NCBI GenBank assembly: GCA_001464765.1 | Contig: LNDV01000026.1 | Span: 1 to 64,000, forward strand | DNA: 64,000 bases | DNA from: Betaproteobacteria bacterium Ga0077526 | GTDB lineage: Bacteria > Pseudomonadota > Gammaproteobacteria > Burkholderiales > Ga0077523 | Direction: 5' to 3' | In this document: one piece after another, positions 8,582 through 17,565 of the stretch | Position numbering within the stretch: the stretch's first letter is position 1 | Layout: every line of letters begins with the position of its first letter | Notes under the pieces: model-generated | What the model was told of the DNA's origin: nothing | The model's input: only the letters and a program-made list of their open reading frames with translations | Databases searched by the model: none | Made by a program: the position numbers and the translations under genes

Positions 8582-9160
8582 ATGCTTCGGTTTCGCATTA
8601 CGTGGTGGGTCGGTGTCGTTTTCTTCGGACTCGCGGGTGGCGCATCCGCTCACAATGACGGTGAGCCCGATCACGAGGAGGCCGACACGGCCGGGTTCAT
8701 CGATTGCGATCGCCCTCCGGCGGACGCGATTCGCGCGCTGCCGGCGCCGCTTTCCGCGTGGGCAACGCTGGAGTGCCTGCCCGTGGGGCAGAAGCTCGCG
8801 CAGAACGACGACTGGCTGTGGCGCTATCCCGCCAGCTGGACGACGCGACCCGAAGCCCCGGCCTGGGCGCCGGACGCCTCGCGCTCGCTGCCGGGTGCGA
8901 AGTACTTCACGAAGCTGGGCGTGGAGACGCTGTCTGCCGATGCGATCGGCCGCATGCACGAGCGCCTGCTGAAGGAGTCGGCGACCTATCGCTTCTACTT
9001 CGAAGCCCGTCCGGACAAGGCCTACCGCCTCGCGGTGAAGAACAATCTCGGCCACGAAATGGAGATCTTCGTGCCCGTGGAGTCCGAGACCAAGTACTGG
9101 GCGTTCCTCTGCGTGCCGACCTGCCGGCCCGAGTACGCCTTTATCATGGAAAAGCGCTGA
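8582..9160 (+). CDS. secreted protein of unknown function
   Basis: This 192-residue protein has a good signal peptide: WWVGVVFFGLAGGASAHND, with cleavage likely after ASA. The mature protein has an acidic N-terminus (GEPDHEEADTAGF), four Cys (FIDCD, LECLP, and the pair FLCVPTC), and a central region mentioning WLWRYPASW. I do not recognise a family. It lies 46 bp after the PcaD-like gene and 35 bp before an FAH-family gene on the same strand, so it is probably cotranscribed. The Cys pair CVPTC near the C-terminus could form a disulfide in the periplasm. Confidence 0.6.
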   Translation: MLRFRITWWVGVVFFGLAGGASAHNDGEPDHEEADTAGFIDCDRPPADAIRALPAPLSAWATLECLPVGQKLAQNDDWLWRYPASWTTRPEAPAWAPDASRSLPGAKYFTKLGVETLSADAIGRMHERLLKESATYRFYFEARPDKAYRLAVKNNLGHEMEIFVPVESETKYWAFLCVPTCRPEYAFIMEKR

Positions 9161-9195
9161 GCCCGGGGGCCGCGCCTGCGGAGACATTTCGAATC

Positions 9196-10380
9196 ATGGA
9201 CCTTGCCGTTGAATCCATCTTGCCCGAAGACGCCGCCGTCGCCACCCTGGTGGGGCGCGCGTGGGTGCCCGGCCCGCTGGGCGGCCCCAGCCCCGTCGCC
9301 GTCCTCAACGGGCGCGCGTACGACTTGAGCCTCGTGGCGCCCACCTGTTCGCAACTGATCTGCACGCCGGACGTCACGGCGGTCGTCCGGGAGGCTGTGA
9401 GCAGCGGTCGAGCCCAACCCGTGGGCGAAGTGCCTTCGATGCTGCTCAACTCCCATGCGGACCGCCGCAATCCGTCGCAGCCGTACTTCCTCGCGCCGTG
9501 CGACCTCCAGGCCATCCGCGCCTGTGGCGTCACGTTCGTGGCCAGCATGCTGGAGCGTGTCATCGAGGAGCACGCCAAGGGCGACCCGGCACTCGCGGAG
9601 GAAGTCCGCGCAAGCCTGGGGCGCGAAATCGGCGCCTCGCTGTCGAGCGTTAAGCCGGGGTCGGCGGAGGCCATGCGCGTGAAGGCGCTGCTGGTGGAGC
9701 GCGGCCTCTGGTCACAGTACCTCGAGGTGGGCATCGGCCCCGATGCCGAGGTGTTCAACAAGTCGCAACCCATGTCGGCGGTGGGCGTCGGCGCGGAAGT
9801 CGGCATCCTGCAGTCGTCCTCGTGGAACAACCCGGAGCCGGAGGTCGTTCTGGCGCTCGACGCCGACGGCCGCATCGTCGGCGGGACGCTGGGCAACGAC
9901 GTGAACCTGCGCGACATGGAAGGTCGCAGCGCCCTGCTGCTCGGCCGCGCGAAGGACAACAACGCGAGTTGTGCTATCGGCCCTTTCATCCGCCTGTTCG
10001 ACGACAAGTTCACGCTCGAAGATCTCCGCGGGACGGAAGTGACGGTCAGCGTCGACGGGCCGGAGGGGTTCCACGCGTCGGGCGGCTATTCGCTTCGCCA
10101 GATCAGCCGCGACCCGACCGATCTCGCCGCGCAGGCGATGGGCACGAATCATCAGTACCCGGATGGCGCCATGCTCTTCCTGGGCACCGCCTTCGCGCCG
10201 ACGCAGGACCGCGAGGCGCCGGGCCGCGGGTTCACCCACCGCATCGGGGACATCGTCACGATCCGCGCCGCTCGCCTGGGTACGCTCGTGAACCGCGTTA
10301 ACCATTGCCACGAGATTCCACCCTGGACTTTCGGGGTCGGGGCCCTCATGCGCAATCTGTCGGAGCGGGGGTTGATTTAG
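9196..10380 (+). CDS. fumarylacetoacetate hydrolase family protein (dehydratase-like)
   Basis: This 394-residue protein of the FAH superfamily is longer than the basic ~280-residue hydratases. The C-terminal half shows the family core: PEPEVVLALDADGRIVGGTLGNDVNLRD, where the acidic residues bind a divalent metal, followed by LLGRAKDNNASCAIGPFIRLFDD. Such proteins are often annotated as fumarylacetoacetase-domain or 2-keto-acid dehydratases acting on sugar acids. The start is the ATG at 9196, following the secreted-protein gene; earlier in-frame sequence is antisense or shadow. The end is at a REP cluster. The precise substrate is not predictable. Confidence 0.82.
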   Translation: MDLAVESILPEDAAVATLVGRAWVPGPLGGPSPVAVLNGRAYDLSLVAPTCSQLICTPDVTAVVREAVSSGRAQPVGEVPSMLLNSHADRRNPSQPYFLAPCDLQAIRACGVTFVASMLERVIEEHAKGDPALAEEVRASLGREIGASLSSVKPGSAEAMRVKALLVERGLWSQYLEVGIGPDAEVFNKSQPMSAVGVGAEVGILQSSSWNNPEPEVVLALDADGRIVGGTLGNDVNLRDMEGRSALLLGRAKDNNASCAIGPFIRLFDDKFTLEDLRGTEVTVSVDGPEGFHASGGYSLRQISRDPTDLAAQAMGTNHQYPDGAMLFLGTAFAPTQDREAPGRGFTHRIGDIVTIRAARLGTLVNRVNHCHEIPPWTFGVGALMRNLSERGLI

Positions 10381-10388
10381 GGGGGGGT

Positions 10389-10692
10389 CCCCGGAGTCGG
10401 GGCGGTCGCCCCTCGTCCGGGCTACGGGTTTGATTCCTCGGAGGCGGGGTGGTTGCGCCTCGTCGGCGGTTCGCTTCCGTTCCCGGAGTCGGCCCATGCG
10501 GGCCTCGTCCGGGCTACGGGTTTGATTCCTCGGAGGCGGGGTGGTTGTGTCTCGTCGGGGGTTCGCTTCCGTTCCCGGAGTCGGCCCTTGCGGGCCTCGT
10601 CCGGGCTACGAATTTGGTTGCCCGGAGTCGGTGTGCGGGACGGGTTCGATTCCGCGTAGCCCGGATGAGGGGCGGCCGCCCCGACTCCGGGG
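10389..10692. repeat. REP-type hairpin cluster 2 with a 92-bp tandem repeat
   Basis: Forward REP copies lie at about 10389-10426, 10482-10518 and 10574-10610, and one inverted copy at about 10655-10692. Two of the forward copies sit in a tandem duplication of exactly 92 bp (10419-10510 and 10511-10602) that differs at a few positions. The inner stems differ between copies but stay paired: GGGGC with a matching arm in one, GGCCC with GGGCC in others. The cluster fills the gap between the convergent FAH-family and aldo/keto reductase genes. Confidence 0.8.
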
Positions 10693-10705
10693 ACGGTGGT
10701 CGTAC

Positions 10706-11629
10706 TCACAACGAATCGATCACCTTCGCCATCCGCGCGCGCTGCGCCGCATCGGGCATGCGCCCCATGCCTGCCTGAACGTTCTGCTGCGTGTGCTCGA
10801 CCTTGCGTGACGCCGGAATCGCGCAATTCACCGCCGGGTGCGAGACGATCCACTTCAGGAAGAACGTCGCCCAGCTCGCGCAATCGATGTCGGCCGCCCA
10901 TGCCGGCAAGTCCTTTCCCTTCGTGCTCGAAAAGAGCGCGCCCTGCGCGAACGGGCGGTTGGCGATGACGGCCACGCCCAGATCGCGTGCGAGCGGCAGC
11001 AGGGACTCCTCCGCCTCCCGCTCGGCCAGCGAGTAGTTGAGCTGCACGAAATCCCACTGCTTCGTCTTGAGCAGCTTCGCGAGGTCGCCATACGCCCCCG
11101 AGTGGTAGTGCGTGATCCCGAGATACCGGACGCGCCCCTCCGCCTTCCATGCCTGCAGCGTCTTGAGGTGCGTGGACCAGTCAAGAAGGTTGTGCACCTG
11201 CATGAGGTCCATGCGCGCGGTTCGCATGCGCGCAAAGCTCTGCTCCATCTGACGGATACCCGCCTCGCGTCCGGACGTCCACACCTTGGTCGCCATGAAC
11301 AGGCGTGGGCGAAGGCCCAGGCGCTCGGAGAGGGCGCCGGAGATCGTCTCGGCATTGCCGTACATCGGCGAGCTGTCGACGACGGAACCGCCGGCGTCCA
11401 CCAGCGCGCGCATCACCGGTTCGAGCGGGGCGAGGGCCTGGGGCGATTCCTCGACGTCGAGCACCTGGTAGGTCCCGAGACCGATCACGGGAAGGGCTTC
11501 GCCCGTGGCGGGGATGGGTCGGGTCTGCATGCGGGGAGAAGCGGTCTGGGCCATGGCGCTACCGGCGAGTGGGGTGAGAGCCATCGCCGCTGTGCGTGTG
11601 AGCCAGCGGCGTCGGGGAGGCAGGGTCAT
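10706..11629 (-). CDS. exported aldo/keto reductase
   Basis: This 307-residue NADPH-dependent oxidoreductase of the AKR superfamily starts with a Tat-like signal: MTLPPRRRWLTRTAA followed by a hydrophobic run ending GSAMAQ. AKR features are VIGLGTYQV, the catalytic Asp/Tyr region VVDSSPMYGNAE, the lysine in MATKVW, and the His-containing IQLH-equivalent MDLMQVHNL. Later segments YLGITHYHSGAY and QLNYSLAEREAEE match the barrel. An exported AKR is uncommon but known in bacteria with Tat signals. Its start codon lies inside the last 71 nt of the upstream MFS gene in another frame, so the two are probably cotranscribed. Confidence 0.85.
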   Translation of the reverse strand: MTLPPRRRWLTRTAAMALTPLAGSAMAQTASPRMQTRPIPATGEALPVIGLGTYQVLDVEESPQALAPLEPVMRALVDAGGSVVDSSPMYGNAETISGALSERLGLRPRLFMATKVWTSGREAGIRQMEQSFARMRTARMDLMQVHNLLDWSTHLKTLQAWKAEGRVRYLGITHYHSGAYGDLAKLLKTKQWDFVQLNYSLAEREAEESLLPLARDLGVAVIANRPFAQGALFSSTKGKDLPAWAADIDCASWATFFLKWIVSHPAVNCAIPASRKVEHTQQNVQAGMGRMPDAAQRARMAKVIDSL

Positions 11630-12896
11630 GGGAAGTGTGCTCCTTCGTGGAATCCGGGGTTTGCGGGCGGCCGAGACGGAGACCGACAGCCAGCCCGAGC
11701 AGCGCCGTGGGGACCGCGGCAAAGGCCAGGATGCCGCCGACGACACCGCCAGCGCGAAGCGCGTCGACGAGCCAGCTCGACACCGCGTCTGAACCTCGGA
11801 ACACGACGGTGTCCAGGAAGTTCTTCGCCTTGTACTTGACGGCGCGCGGCAGCACCGTGAACAGCATCTCGCGCGCGGGGCGGGCGATGGCGTATTCGCC
11901 GGCGCGCCGCGTCACCCCGAATGCCACGAGGACGGCGAGCGTCGGCCAGATGCCGAGCGCCAGGAAGCCCAGGGCGGTCAGCGCGGGGAGCAGGGCGAGC
12001 GCGACGCCGAGCCCGAAACGGCGGACCAGCGGGGCAAGGCCGAGCATCTGCGTGACTACCGTGAGCACGTTCACCGCGAGGTCCACCTGGGCGAAGAACG
12101 CCGTGCGTGCCTCGCTGCTCGAAAAGGTCTCCTTCACGATGCGGGTCTGCTCGAAGTAGAGGACGGTGCCGGCAAGCGATTGCAGCAGGAGATACAGGCT
12201 GAAGAGCAGGAGAAAGGGCGAGCGCAGCACGAGCGAGAGTCCCTGCCAGGCGGACCCGCCCAGGCCCTCCTGCGGGGCGGGGCGCGCGTGCGGCAGCCGG
12301 GTGGCGTAGCGGCTCAGGACCGTGACCGCCGCGACCGCCAGCACGAGCAGTCCCGCCGACACGAGCAGCAGGTTCGGCACGCCCAGTTCCCGGGCGGCCA
12401 GCGCCGTGATGAGGGGGCCCACCAGCGCGCCTGTGGTGCCGCCGACGGCGATCGGGCCAAAGAGGCGCTCTGCCTGTTCGAGGTCGAACACGTCCGCCAT
12501 GAGGCTCCAGAAGAGCGACACGACGAACAGGTTGAAGACGCTCACCCAGACGAACAGGACGGCCGCGGTGCGCTGCGCAAGATCATCATCCTGCAGCGCA
12601 ACACGGAACACGAGCAAGTGAGTGGCGAAGAATACAAGCGTGCCTGCGACGAGCGCCGTGCGGCGCACTCGCGCCGCAACAAAACCGAACAGCGGCACTG
12701 CACAAAACATGGCGACGAACGTCGCCGAGAAGAGCCATTTGAGCTGCTCCGTGCCGAGACGTACGGCCATCTCGTCACGCACCGGTCGCAGGACGTAATA
12801 CGACGCGAGGATGCAGAAAAATGTTGCTGCAGCGCACAGCACGGGCAACCACTCCCCGCGCTGGACGGCCTTGTGGGCATTGAGGAATCCGGCCAT
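11559..12896 (-). CDS. MFS transporter related to NTP/NDP exchange carriers
   Basis: This 445-residue polytopic membrane protein has about 12 hydrophobic helices. The opening (YYVLRPVRDEMAVRLG in helix 1, then QLKWLFSATFVAM) resembles the MFS branch related to ATP/ADP and NTP/NDP carriers, found in free-living proteobacteria as well as in obligate intracellular bacteria. VFNLFVVSLFWSLMADVF and the ERLFGPIAVGGTTGALVGP segment are also typical. The true substrate in free-living bacteria is unknown. I chose the ATG at 12896 (MAGFLNAHKAV). The extreme C-terminus (after TKEHTSHD) is hydrophilic, and its coding sequence overlaps the aldo/keto reductase start. Confidence 0.8.
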   Translation of the reverse strand: MAGFLNAHKAVQRGEWLPVLCAAATFFCILASYYVLRPVRDEMAVRLGTEQLKWLFSATFVAMFCAVPLFGFVAARVRRTALVAGTLVFFATHLLVFRVALQDDDLAQRTAAVLFVWVSVFNLFVVSLFWSLMADVFDLEQAERLFGPIAVGGTTGALVGPLITALAARELGVPNLLLVSAGLLVLAVAAVTVLSRYATRLPHARPAPQEGLGGSAWQGLSLVLRSPFLLLFSLYLLLQSLAGTVLYFEQTRIVKETFSSSEARTAFFAQVDLAVNVLTVVTQMLGLAPLVRRFGLGVALALLPALTALGFLALGIWPTLAVLVAFGVTRRAGEYAIARPAREMLFTVLPRAVKYKAKNFLDTVVFRGSDAVSSWLVDALRAGGVVGGILAFAAVPTALLGLAVGLRLGRPQTPDSTKEHTSHDPASPTPLAHTHSGDGSHPTRR

Positions 12897-12963
12897 GGTC
12901 CCACACGATAACCGTTGTGCGATGCCTCGCTCAATAGCCCTGACAAGAGCAAGCAAATAATGC

Positions 12964-12991
12964 TTGCGTCCTCAATCGAGCGGCGTATTAT
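12964..12991 (+). promoter_or_regulatory. probable sigma-70 promoter of the cold-shock gene
   Basis: TTGCGT (12964-12969) and TATTAT (12986-12991) are separated by 16 bp. Transcription would start near 12998, giving a 5' untranslated leader of about 100 nt before the cold-shock ATG, consistent with the long structured leaders usual for csp genes. This is inferred from sequence only. Confidence 0.45.
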
Positions 12992-13101
12992 TCGCGCGTG
13001 ATTTGGGGTCAGGTAGTCGGCGGTACGGTAGTGCCATGCACGGTCTTGCCACCCAAACATCCGCACGGGTGGCAGCCCGCGAGTCTAGACAGGAGAATTA
13101 C

Positions 13102-13305
13102 ATGGCAACCGGTACCGTAAAGTGGTTCAACGACTCCAAGGGGTTCGGTTTCATCACCCCCGATGACAAGAGCGAAGACGTGTTTGCGCACTTCTCGGCG
13201 ATCAAAATGAACGGGTTCAAGACCCTCAAGGAAGGGCAGCGCGTCAGCTTCGAAGTGACGGTCGGCCCCAAAGGCAAGCAGGCATCCAATATCCAGGCAC
13301 TCTGA
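13102..13305 (+). CDS. cspA: cold-shock protein (CspA family)
   Basis: This 67-residue single cold-shock domain binds single-stranded nucleic acid and acts as an RNA chaperone. Both RNP motifs are intact: KGFGFI (RNP1, about residues 14-19) and the second, DVFAHFSAI (about 26-34). It starts [15 protein letters not shown] and ends SNIQAL, typical of betaproteobacterial CspA/CspE proteins. AGGAGA sits 6 bp upstream of the ATG. The gene has its own upstream promoter candidate and a strong downstream terminator, so it is monocistronic. Whether it is cold-inducible or constitutive cannot be told; the long leader favours post-transcriptional control. Confidence 0.96.
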   Translation: MATGTVKWFNDSKGFGFITPDDKSEDVFAHFSAIKMNGFKTLKEGQRVSFEVTVGPKGKQASNIQAL

Positions 13306-13330
13306 ATTCAACGGCTGCCGTCGTGTCTGA

Positions 13331-13352
13331 AACCCGCTTCGGCGGGTTTTTT
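13331..13352 (+). terminator. rho-independent terminator after cspA
   Basis: AACCCGC, a short TTCG loop region and GCGGGTT form a stem followed by a T-run (TTTTTT). It lies 25 bp after the cold-shock stop codon and 30 bp before the threonine ammonia-lyase start. Confidence 0.9.
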
Positions 13353-13381
13353 GTTTCCTGCGCGTTTCATCCGGAGTTCCC

Positions 13382-14605
13382 ATGCCCGATCCGCTGACGC
13401 TCGATGACATCCGAGAGGCGGCACGCACTATCTCGGGTCAGATCGTCACCACGCCGTTCCTGCATTCGCGCACGCTCTCGGGCATCACCGGCGCCGAAGT
13501 CTGGCTCAAGTTCGAGAATCACCAGTTCACGGCCTCCTTCAAGGAGCGCGGCGCACTGAACCGGCTCGCGGCGCTCACACCCGAGCAGCGCGCGGCCGGC
13601 GTCATCGCGGTCTCGGCTGGCAATCACGCGCAAGGTGTCGCGTATCACGCGCGCCGACTGGGCGTGCCGGCCGTGATCGTAATGCCTCGCTTCACGCCGC
13701 ACGTGAAGGTCGAGCACACCCGAGCCTACGGGGCCGAGGTGATCCTCGCGGGCGAGAACTTCGACGAAGCCAAGGCCCACGCACTCGATGTGCGGCAGCA
13801 GCGCAACCTGACGCTCGTGCACCCGTACGACGACGAACTCGTGATCGCGGGGCAGGGCACGCTCGCGCTGGAGATGTTCGACGTCACCACGGACCTCGAT
13901 GCCATCGTCGTGCCGGTCGGCGGGGGCGGCATGATCTCCGGCATCGCCACGGCGGCCAAGGCGCTGCGTCCCGATATCGAGGTGATCGGCGCGCAGACGG
14001 TGCGGTTCCCGTCCATGGCTGCCGCGCTGGCGGGAAGGACGCCCGAGTTCGGGGCGAGCACCCTTGCCGATGGCATCGCCGTCAAATCCCCCGGAAAGCT
14101 TACGCTCGAGATCGTGCGGCGCCTGGTGAGCGATGTGCTGCTCGTGGACGAGGGCGACATCGAGCGGGCTCTGCTGCTCCTGCTGGAAGTGGAGAAGACC
14201 GTCGTCGAGGGTGCTGGCGCTGTGGGGCTCGCGACGCTCCTGCGCTACCCGGAGCGCTTCGTCGGGCGGCGGGTCGCGCTGATCCTCTGCGGCGGCAACA
14301 TCGACCCGCTGACGCTCGCCGATGTGATCCAGCGCGGCATGGTGCGGTCCGGGCGCCTCACGCGGCTGCGCGTCCGCCTGCGGGATCTCCCCGGGTCGCT
14401 CGCCAGGGTGACGGCAGCCATCGGCGAGGCCAACGCCAACATCGAGGAGGTGCATCACCAGCGCGCCTTCTCCGACCTGCCCCTGCAGGACGCCGAGGTC
14501 GAGTTCGTTCTCGAAACCCGGGGCTTCGACCATGCGAACCAGGTGGTCAAGGCGCTGCAGGCGCTGGGTTTCCACGCGGAACTGGCGGGGCCGGGCACTT
14601 CCTGA
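13382..14605 (+). CDS. ilvA: threonine ammonia-lyase with C-terminal ACT domain
   Basis: This 407-residue PLP enzyme converts threonine to 2-oxobutyrate and ammonia (and serine to pyruvate). The Schiff-base lysine is Lys54 in TASFKERG. SAGNHAQGVAYHA and the glycine-rich PLP-phosphate loop VGGGGMISG are present. The C-terminal ~80 residues (from about 325, RVRLRDLPGSLARVTAAIGEANANI) form one ACT-like regulatory domain. Length and domain plan match the shorter TdcB-like or ACT-containing enzymes rather than the ~510-residue E. coli IlvA. It stands alone after the cspA terminator. The role is either isoleucine biosynthesis or threonine catabolism; the symbol is therefore provisional. Confidence 0.9.
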   Translation: MPDPLTLDDIREAARTISGQIVTTPFLHSRTLSGITGAEVWLKFENHQFTASFKERGALNRLAALTPEQRAAGVIAVSAGNHAQGVAYHARRLGVPAVIVMPRFTPHVKVEHTRAYGAEVILAGENFDEAKAHALDVRQQRNLTLVHPYDDELVIAGQGTLALEMFDVTTDLDAIVVPVGGGGMISGIATAAKALRPDIEVIGAQTVRFPSMAAALAGRTPEFGASTLADGIAVKSPGKLTLEIVRRLVSDVLLVDEGDIERALLLLLEVEKTVVEGAGAVGLATLLRYPERFVGRRVALILCGGNIDPLTLADVIQRGMVRSGRLTRLRVRLRDLPGSLARVTAAIGEANANIEEVHHQRAFSDLPLQDAEVEFVLETRGFDHANQVVKALQALGFHAELAGPGTS

Positions 14606-14733
14606 CCCCGGTGACCTGGGAATCTCTCCCAAGTCACCCTCAAGAGTTGTTTTCCGGAGCCGTTCAGTGACGGACAGGCCGACAAGGGTTGCCGGTGGGC
14701 AGCCCAATGGCCATTTTTCGGAAGACCTTTCCC

Positions 14734-16350
14734 ATGTCAGATTCCACTCCCCGCGGGCGTGCCGCCCGCATGCAGGCTCCCACCACAGGCGTGGAGCAGC
14801 ACGTCGAGCCGGGCAAGCCCATCGTCACCAAGACGGACCTCAAGGGCAAGATCACCTACGCCAATCCCGCCTTCGTGCGCATCAGCGGGTTCACGGAAGA
14901 GGAACTGGTCGGGCAGCCGCACAACATCGTGCGCCACCCCGACATGCCCCGGGAAGCCTTCGAAGATCTGTGGGCGACCGTCAGGGCAGGGGTGCCCTGG
15001 CGCGGCCGCGTGAAGAACCGGTGCAAGAACGGGGACTTCTACTGGGTGGATGCGTACGTGAGCCCGCTCACAAGGAATGGTGAGCCTGTCGGTTACATGT
15101 CCGTCCGTGCCCGTCCTACCGAGCACGCCAAGTCCGAGGCGGCTGCCCTCTACTCGGCCGTCCGCAACGGGAGCGAGAAGATGGCTCGAACGCCCGTGAC
15201 GTTCGGGCGATCCCTGCGCGGCAAGATCGCCGGCGTGTTCGCCGGCGTTTCCGCGCTGGGCGTGGCGGCCGCCTTGCTGCCGCAGCCCTGGTCCGTGGTG
15301 GCCGGCGCCGCCGTGGTCCTCGGCAGTCTGGGCGCTTACGCCTGGCTGTGGCGAGAAGTGACCGGAGGCGTCGAGAGCGCGAAACTTGCGATGCAGCAGA
15401 TCGCCGAAGGCGATCTCGAATCCGATGTGGAGATCCGCGGGTCCCGCGAGTTCGCGGAGGTCCTGGTTGCGCTGAAGACCATGAAGGTGAACCTGCGCGC
15501 GGTCATCGCTGACGTCATCGTGGCCGCGGATTCCGTCGAAACCGACGCCAAGGAACTCGCCAAGGAAGCCACCAGCCTTCTGGAGCGATCCCACCGGCAG
15601 TCGGACGGCATCGCAGGTGTCGCCGCGGCGCTGGAGGAGCTCTCCGTGTCGGTTTCCGAAATCTCGGACGCCACCCATCGCAGTTCCTCCTACGCGGCGA
15701 ACACCATCGACGTGGTCGCGCAGGGCAGTTCGCGCATGGACGAGTCGCTCACCGCCACGAATGAGGTGGTCCGTGTCGTCGACGAGGCAAAGGGGCGGAT
15801 CGAGATGCTGAGCAGCGCGGTCGGCAAGATCTCGGTGGTGACGAACACCATCCAGGAGATCGCCGAACAGACCAATCTGCTCGCGCTCAATGCCGCCATC
15901 GAGGCGGCCCGTGCTGGCGAACAGGGACGCGGTTTTGCGGTGGTCGCCGACGAGGTCCGCAAGCTCGCCGAGCGGACCCGCGCAAGCACCATCGATATCG
16001 CGTCGACGGTGGCGGAAGTTCAGGCGGGCACGAGCGGCGCCACGGAAACCATGCAGGCTGCCGTGGCGCAGGTCAATCGCGGCACGGGTCTGATCCAGTC
16101 GTCGAACGAGAGCCTCGAGGCGATCCAGGATGCTAGCCGCGGTGTGGCGGAATCCGCCCGCGACATCGCCTCCATGCTCGAACAGCAGTCGCAGGCGTCG
16201 CACGAAGTCGCGATGAGCATGGAGAAGATGAGCGCGCTCACCGAGGAGAACGTCCACGGCATTGGCGAGATCGAACGCGCGTCGGCGACTCTCGCCGAAA
16301 CGTCGGGCGCGCTGCACAAGCTCCTCAAGCACTTCGAACGGGCTGCCTGA
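14734..16350 (+). CDS. aer: Aer-like methyl-accepting chemotaxis receptor with PAS domain
   Basis: This receptor of about 538 residues has an N-terminal PAS domain ([20 protein letters not shown] to about residue 130, including the NIVRHPDMP segment characteristic of FAD-binding Aer PAS domains). Two membrane segments follow (about residues 165-205: [18 protein letters not shown] and [19 protein letters not shown]), then a HAMP-like linker and a full MCP signalling domain. The hairpin tip reads [38 protein letters not shown] (two segments). It probably senses redox or oxygen and drives aerotaxis through CheA/CheW, which are not in this window. The start is ambiguous: TTG at 14689, ATG at 14707 or ATG at 14734. 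I prefer the last because GGAAG lies 9 bp upstream. Confidence 0.9.
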   Translation: MSDSTPRGRAARMQAPTTGVEQHVEPGKPIVTKTDLKGKITYANPAFVRISGFTEEELVGQPHNIVRHPDMPREAFEDLWATVRAGVPWRGRVKNRCKNGDFYWVDAYVSPLTRNGEPVGYMSVRARPTEHAKSEAAALYSAVRNGSEKMARTPVTFGRSLRGKIAGVFAGVSALGVAAALLPQPWSVVAGAAVVLGSLGAYAWLWREVTGGVESAKLAMQQIAEGDLESDVEIRGSREFAEVLVALKTMKVNLRAVIADVIVAADSVETDAKELAKEATSLLERSHRQSDGIAGVAAALEELSVSVSEISDATHRSSSYAANTIDVVAQGSSRMDESLTATNEVVRVVDEAKGRIEMLSSAVGKISVVTNTIQEIAEQTNLLALNAAIEAARAGEQGRGFAVVADEVRKLAERTRASTIDIASTVAEVQAGTSGATETMQAAVAQVNRGTGLIQSSNESLEAIQDASRGVAESARDIASMLEQQSQASHEVAMSMEKMSALTEENVHGIGEIERASATLAETSGALHKLLKHFERAA

Positions 16351-16380
16351 CCCTCCCGTGGAACGTCGGGATACGGGTGA

Positions 16381-17220
16381 TCAGACGGCCGCGAGCGTCT
16401 GACGCCCGGCCCACTCCTGACCGGGTTCCAGGCGAACGGGCGTGAGCACGCTCGCGGCCTCCACGCAGACGAATCGTCGATAGCCTTCCGCGGACAGGTC
16501 GGCGAAGGCCTTGCTCCGTTCCACCCACGGATTCCAGACCACTGTGTCGGTGAACCCGTCCTGGATGATGCGCGTCGTGAAATCACGGGAGATGACGTCC
16601 AGCCGGCCGGGCGCATCGCGATAGATGCGATCCACCTCCCGGTCGATGCGCAGGTGCCTTTCGGTCTGTTCGCGGACCGCGCCGCCGTCGCACTGATCCA
16701 TGTACGAATAGTTCTGCAGCCCCACCAGCGTCGTGCTCGCGATGTCAGGCACGCGCAGATAGGTGTGGAGCGCCGCGGTGAATTCGAACGCTTCTCCTCC
16801 CGTGTGGGCTATGTGCAGTTCCAGGTCCAGGCGACCGCCTTCCACGCAGACCGTCATCTCCACCACGGCCGGCACACGCTGCGCCGGGTCCGTCGGGACC
16901 ATGGTCCACGTGGCTGTCGAGAAGTCCGGACCCGAACGGTGTTCCGTGCGATTCCATTTGAGCAGTCGGGCGAATCCGTGACGCACGCCGGAGCCGAACG
17001 CGCCGAACTGCGGAAAGATCACGGGCACGCCGCCGCGGAGCGGCTTCGTGCCGTCGAACACGGCCTGCTCGCTCATGTACAGCCGTTCATCGCCCTGCGC
17101 CGGGCTCCAGGACACCACGTGGGCCCCGAAGTCGGTGACGGTGGCCTGACCACCGCCCGGTGCGTCGAGCCGGGAAGCCGGCAGACCATGAAACGTCGAT
17201 TGCGTGATTTGTTCGCTCAA
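16381..17220 (-). CDS. D-hexose-6-phosphate mutarotase (aldose 1-epimerase family)
   Basis: This protein of about 279 residues resembles YeaD-type mutarotases, which interconvert alpha and beta anomers of hexose 6-phosphates. Supporting segments are ATVTDFGAHVVSW, the PLRGGVPVIFPQFG loop, HGFARLLKW with the catalytic-site His/Arg, ALHTYLRVPDI with a further His, and VVWNPW near the C-terminus. No in-frame ATG precedes the domain closely; the first lies at 17415 after a basic low-complexity stretch. A TTG at 17220 with GGAG about 8 bp upstream gives the family length (E. coli YeaD is ~290), so I chose it. It is divergent from cysD across a 345-bp gap. Confidence 0.82.
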   Translation of the reverse strand: MSEQITQSTFHGLPASRLDAPGGGQATVTDFGAHVVSWSPAQGDERLYMSEQAVFDGTKPLRGGVPVIFPQFGAFGSGVRHGFARLLKWNRTEHRSGPDFSTATWTMVPTDPAQRVPAVVEMTVCVEGGRLDLELHIAHTGGEAFEFTAALHTYLRVPDIASTTLVGLQNYSYMDQCDGGAVREQTERHLRIDREVDRIYRDAPGRLDVISRDFTTRIIQDGFTDTVVWNPWVERSKAFADLSAEGYRRFVCVEAASVLTPVRLEPGQEWAGRQTLAAV

Positions 17221-17565
17221 CAGTGCACTCCGCGTAAAGGTTGGTGGAGAGATTCTCCCCGGTGCGAGTGTAGCCGTTCCGACTCTGAGTCGAACGGGGC
17301 GTGAACGGTCGATCGGCTCTCGCGGCACGGCAGCGTATCGCGGGCCGAACGATCGGGGCGCGGACCGGCGGATACAGACGTCGACACCTTGCGTGCCGGG
17401 GCATCGGCGGGCCACCAGGGCTCACCGATGTCTGAAGTGCCTGGCTCCTTGGTGCCGGACGCTACACGATCATCGTGATTCGGGTGAGAATCCCGGTGGC
17501 CCGGAGCAGGCTGGCGGAACTCTCCGCCCGACCACACCGCGGTCGACGGCACACGGAATCGAAAA
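17221..17565. other. 345-bp intergenic region with a structured cysD leader
   Basis: No convincing gene lies here. The cysD-proximal part contains several inverted repeats: CACGAT and ATCGTG around one base (17465-17477), and GGCGGA and TCCGCC around ACTC (17513-17528). They may form a structured 5' leader or include a regulator site for sulfate-assimilation control. It does not match a riboswitch class I can name with confidence. Confidence 0.4.

Noticed and set aside
10635-10660. tRNA T-arm-like GGTTCGATTCC in REP cluster 2
   Set aside because: No acceptor stem, D-arm or anticodon arm surrounds it; it is part of the REP spacer region.
17440-17540. Possible cobalamin riboswitch before cysD (GGTGAGAATCC at 17483 and a CCGGAG segment)
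   Set aside because: The segment GGTGAGAATCC matches part of the core, but the GCTGCCCCCGCAACTGT-type box and a correct B12 box are missing, and sulfate adenylation is not a usual target.
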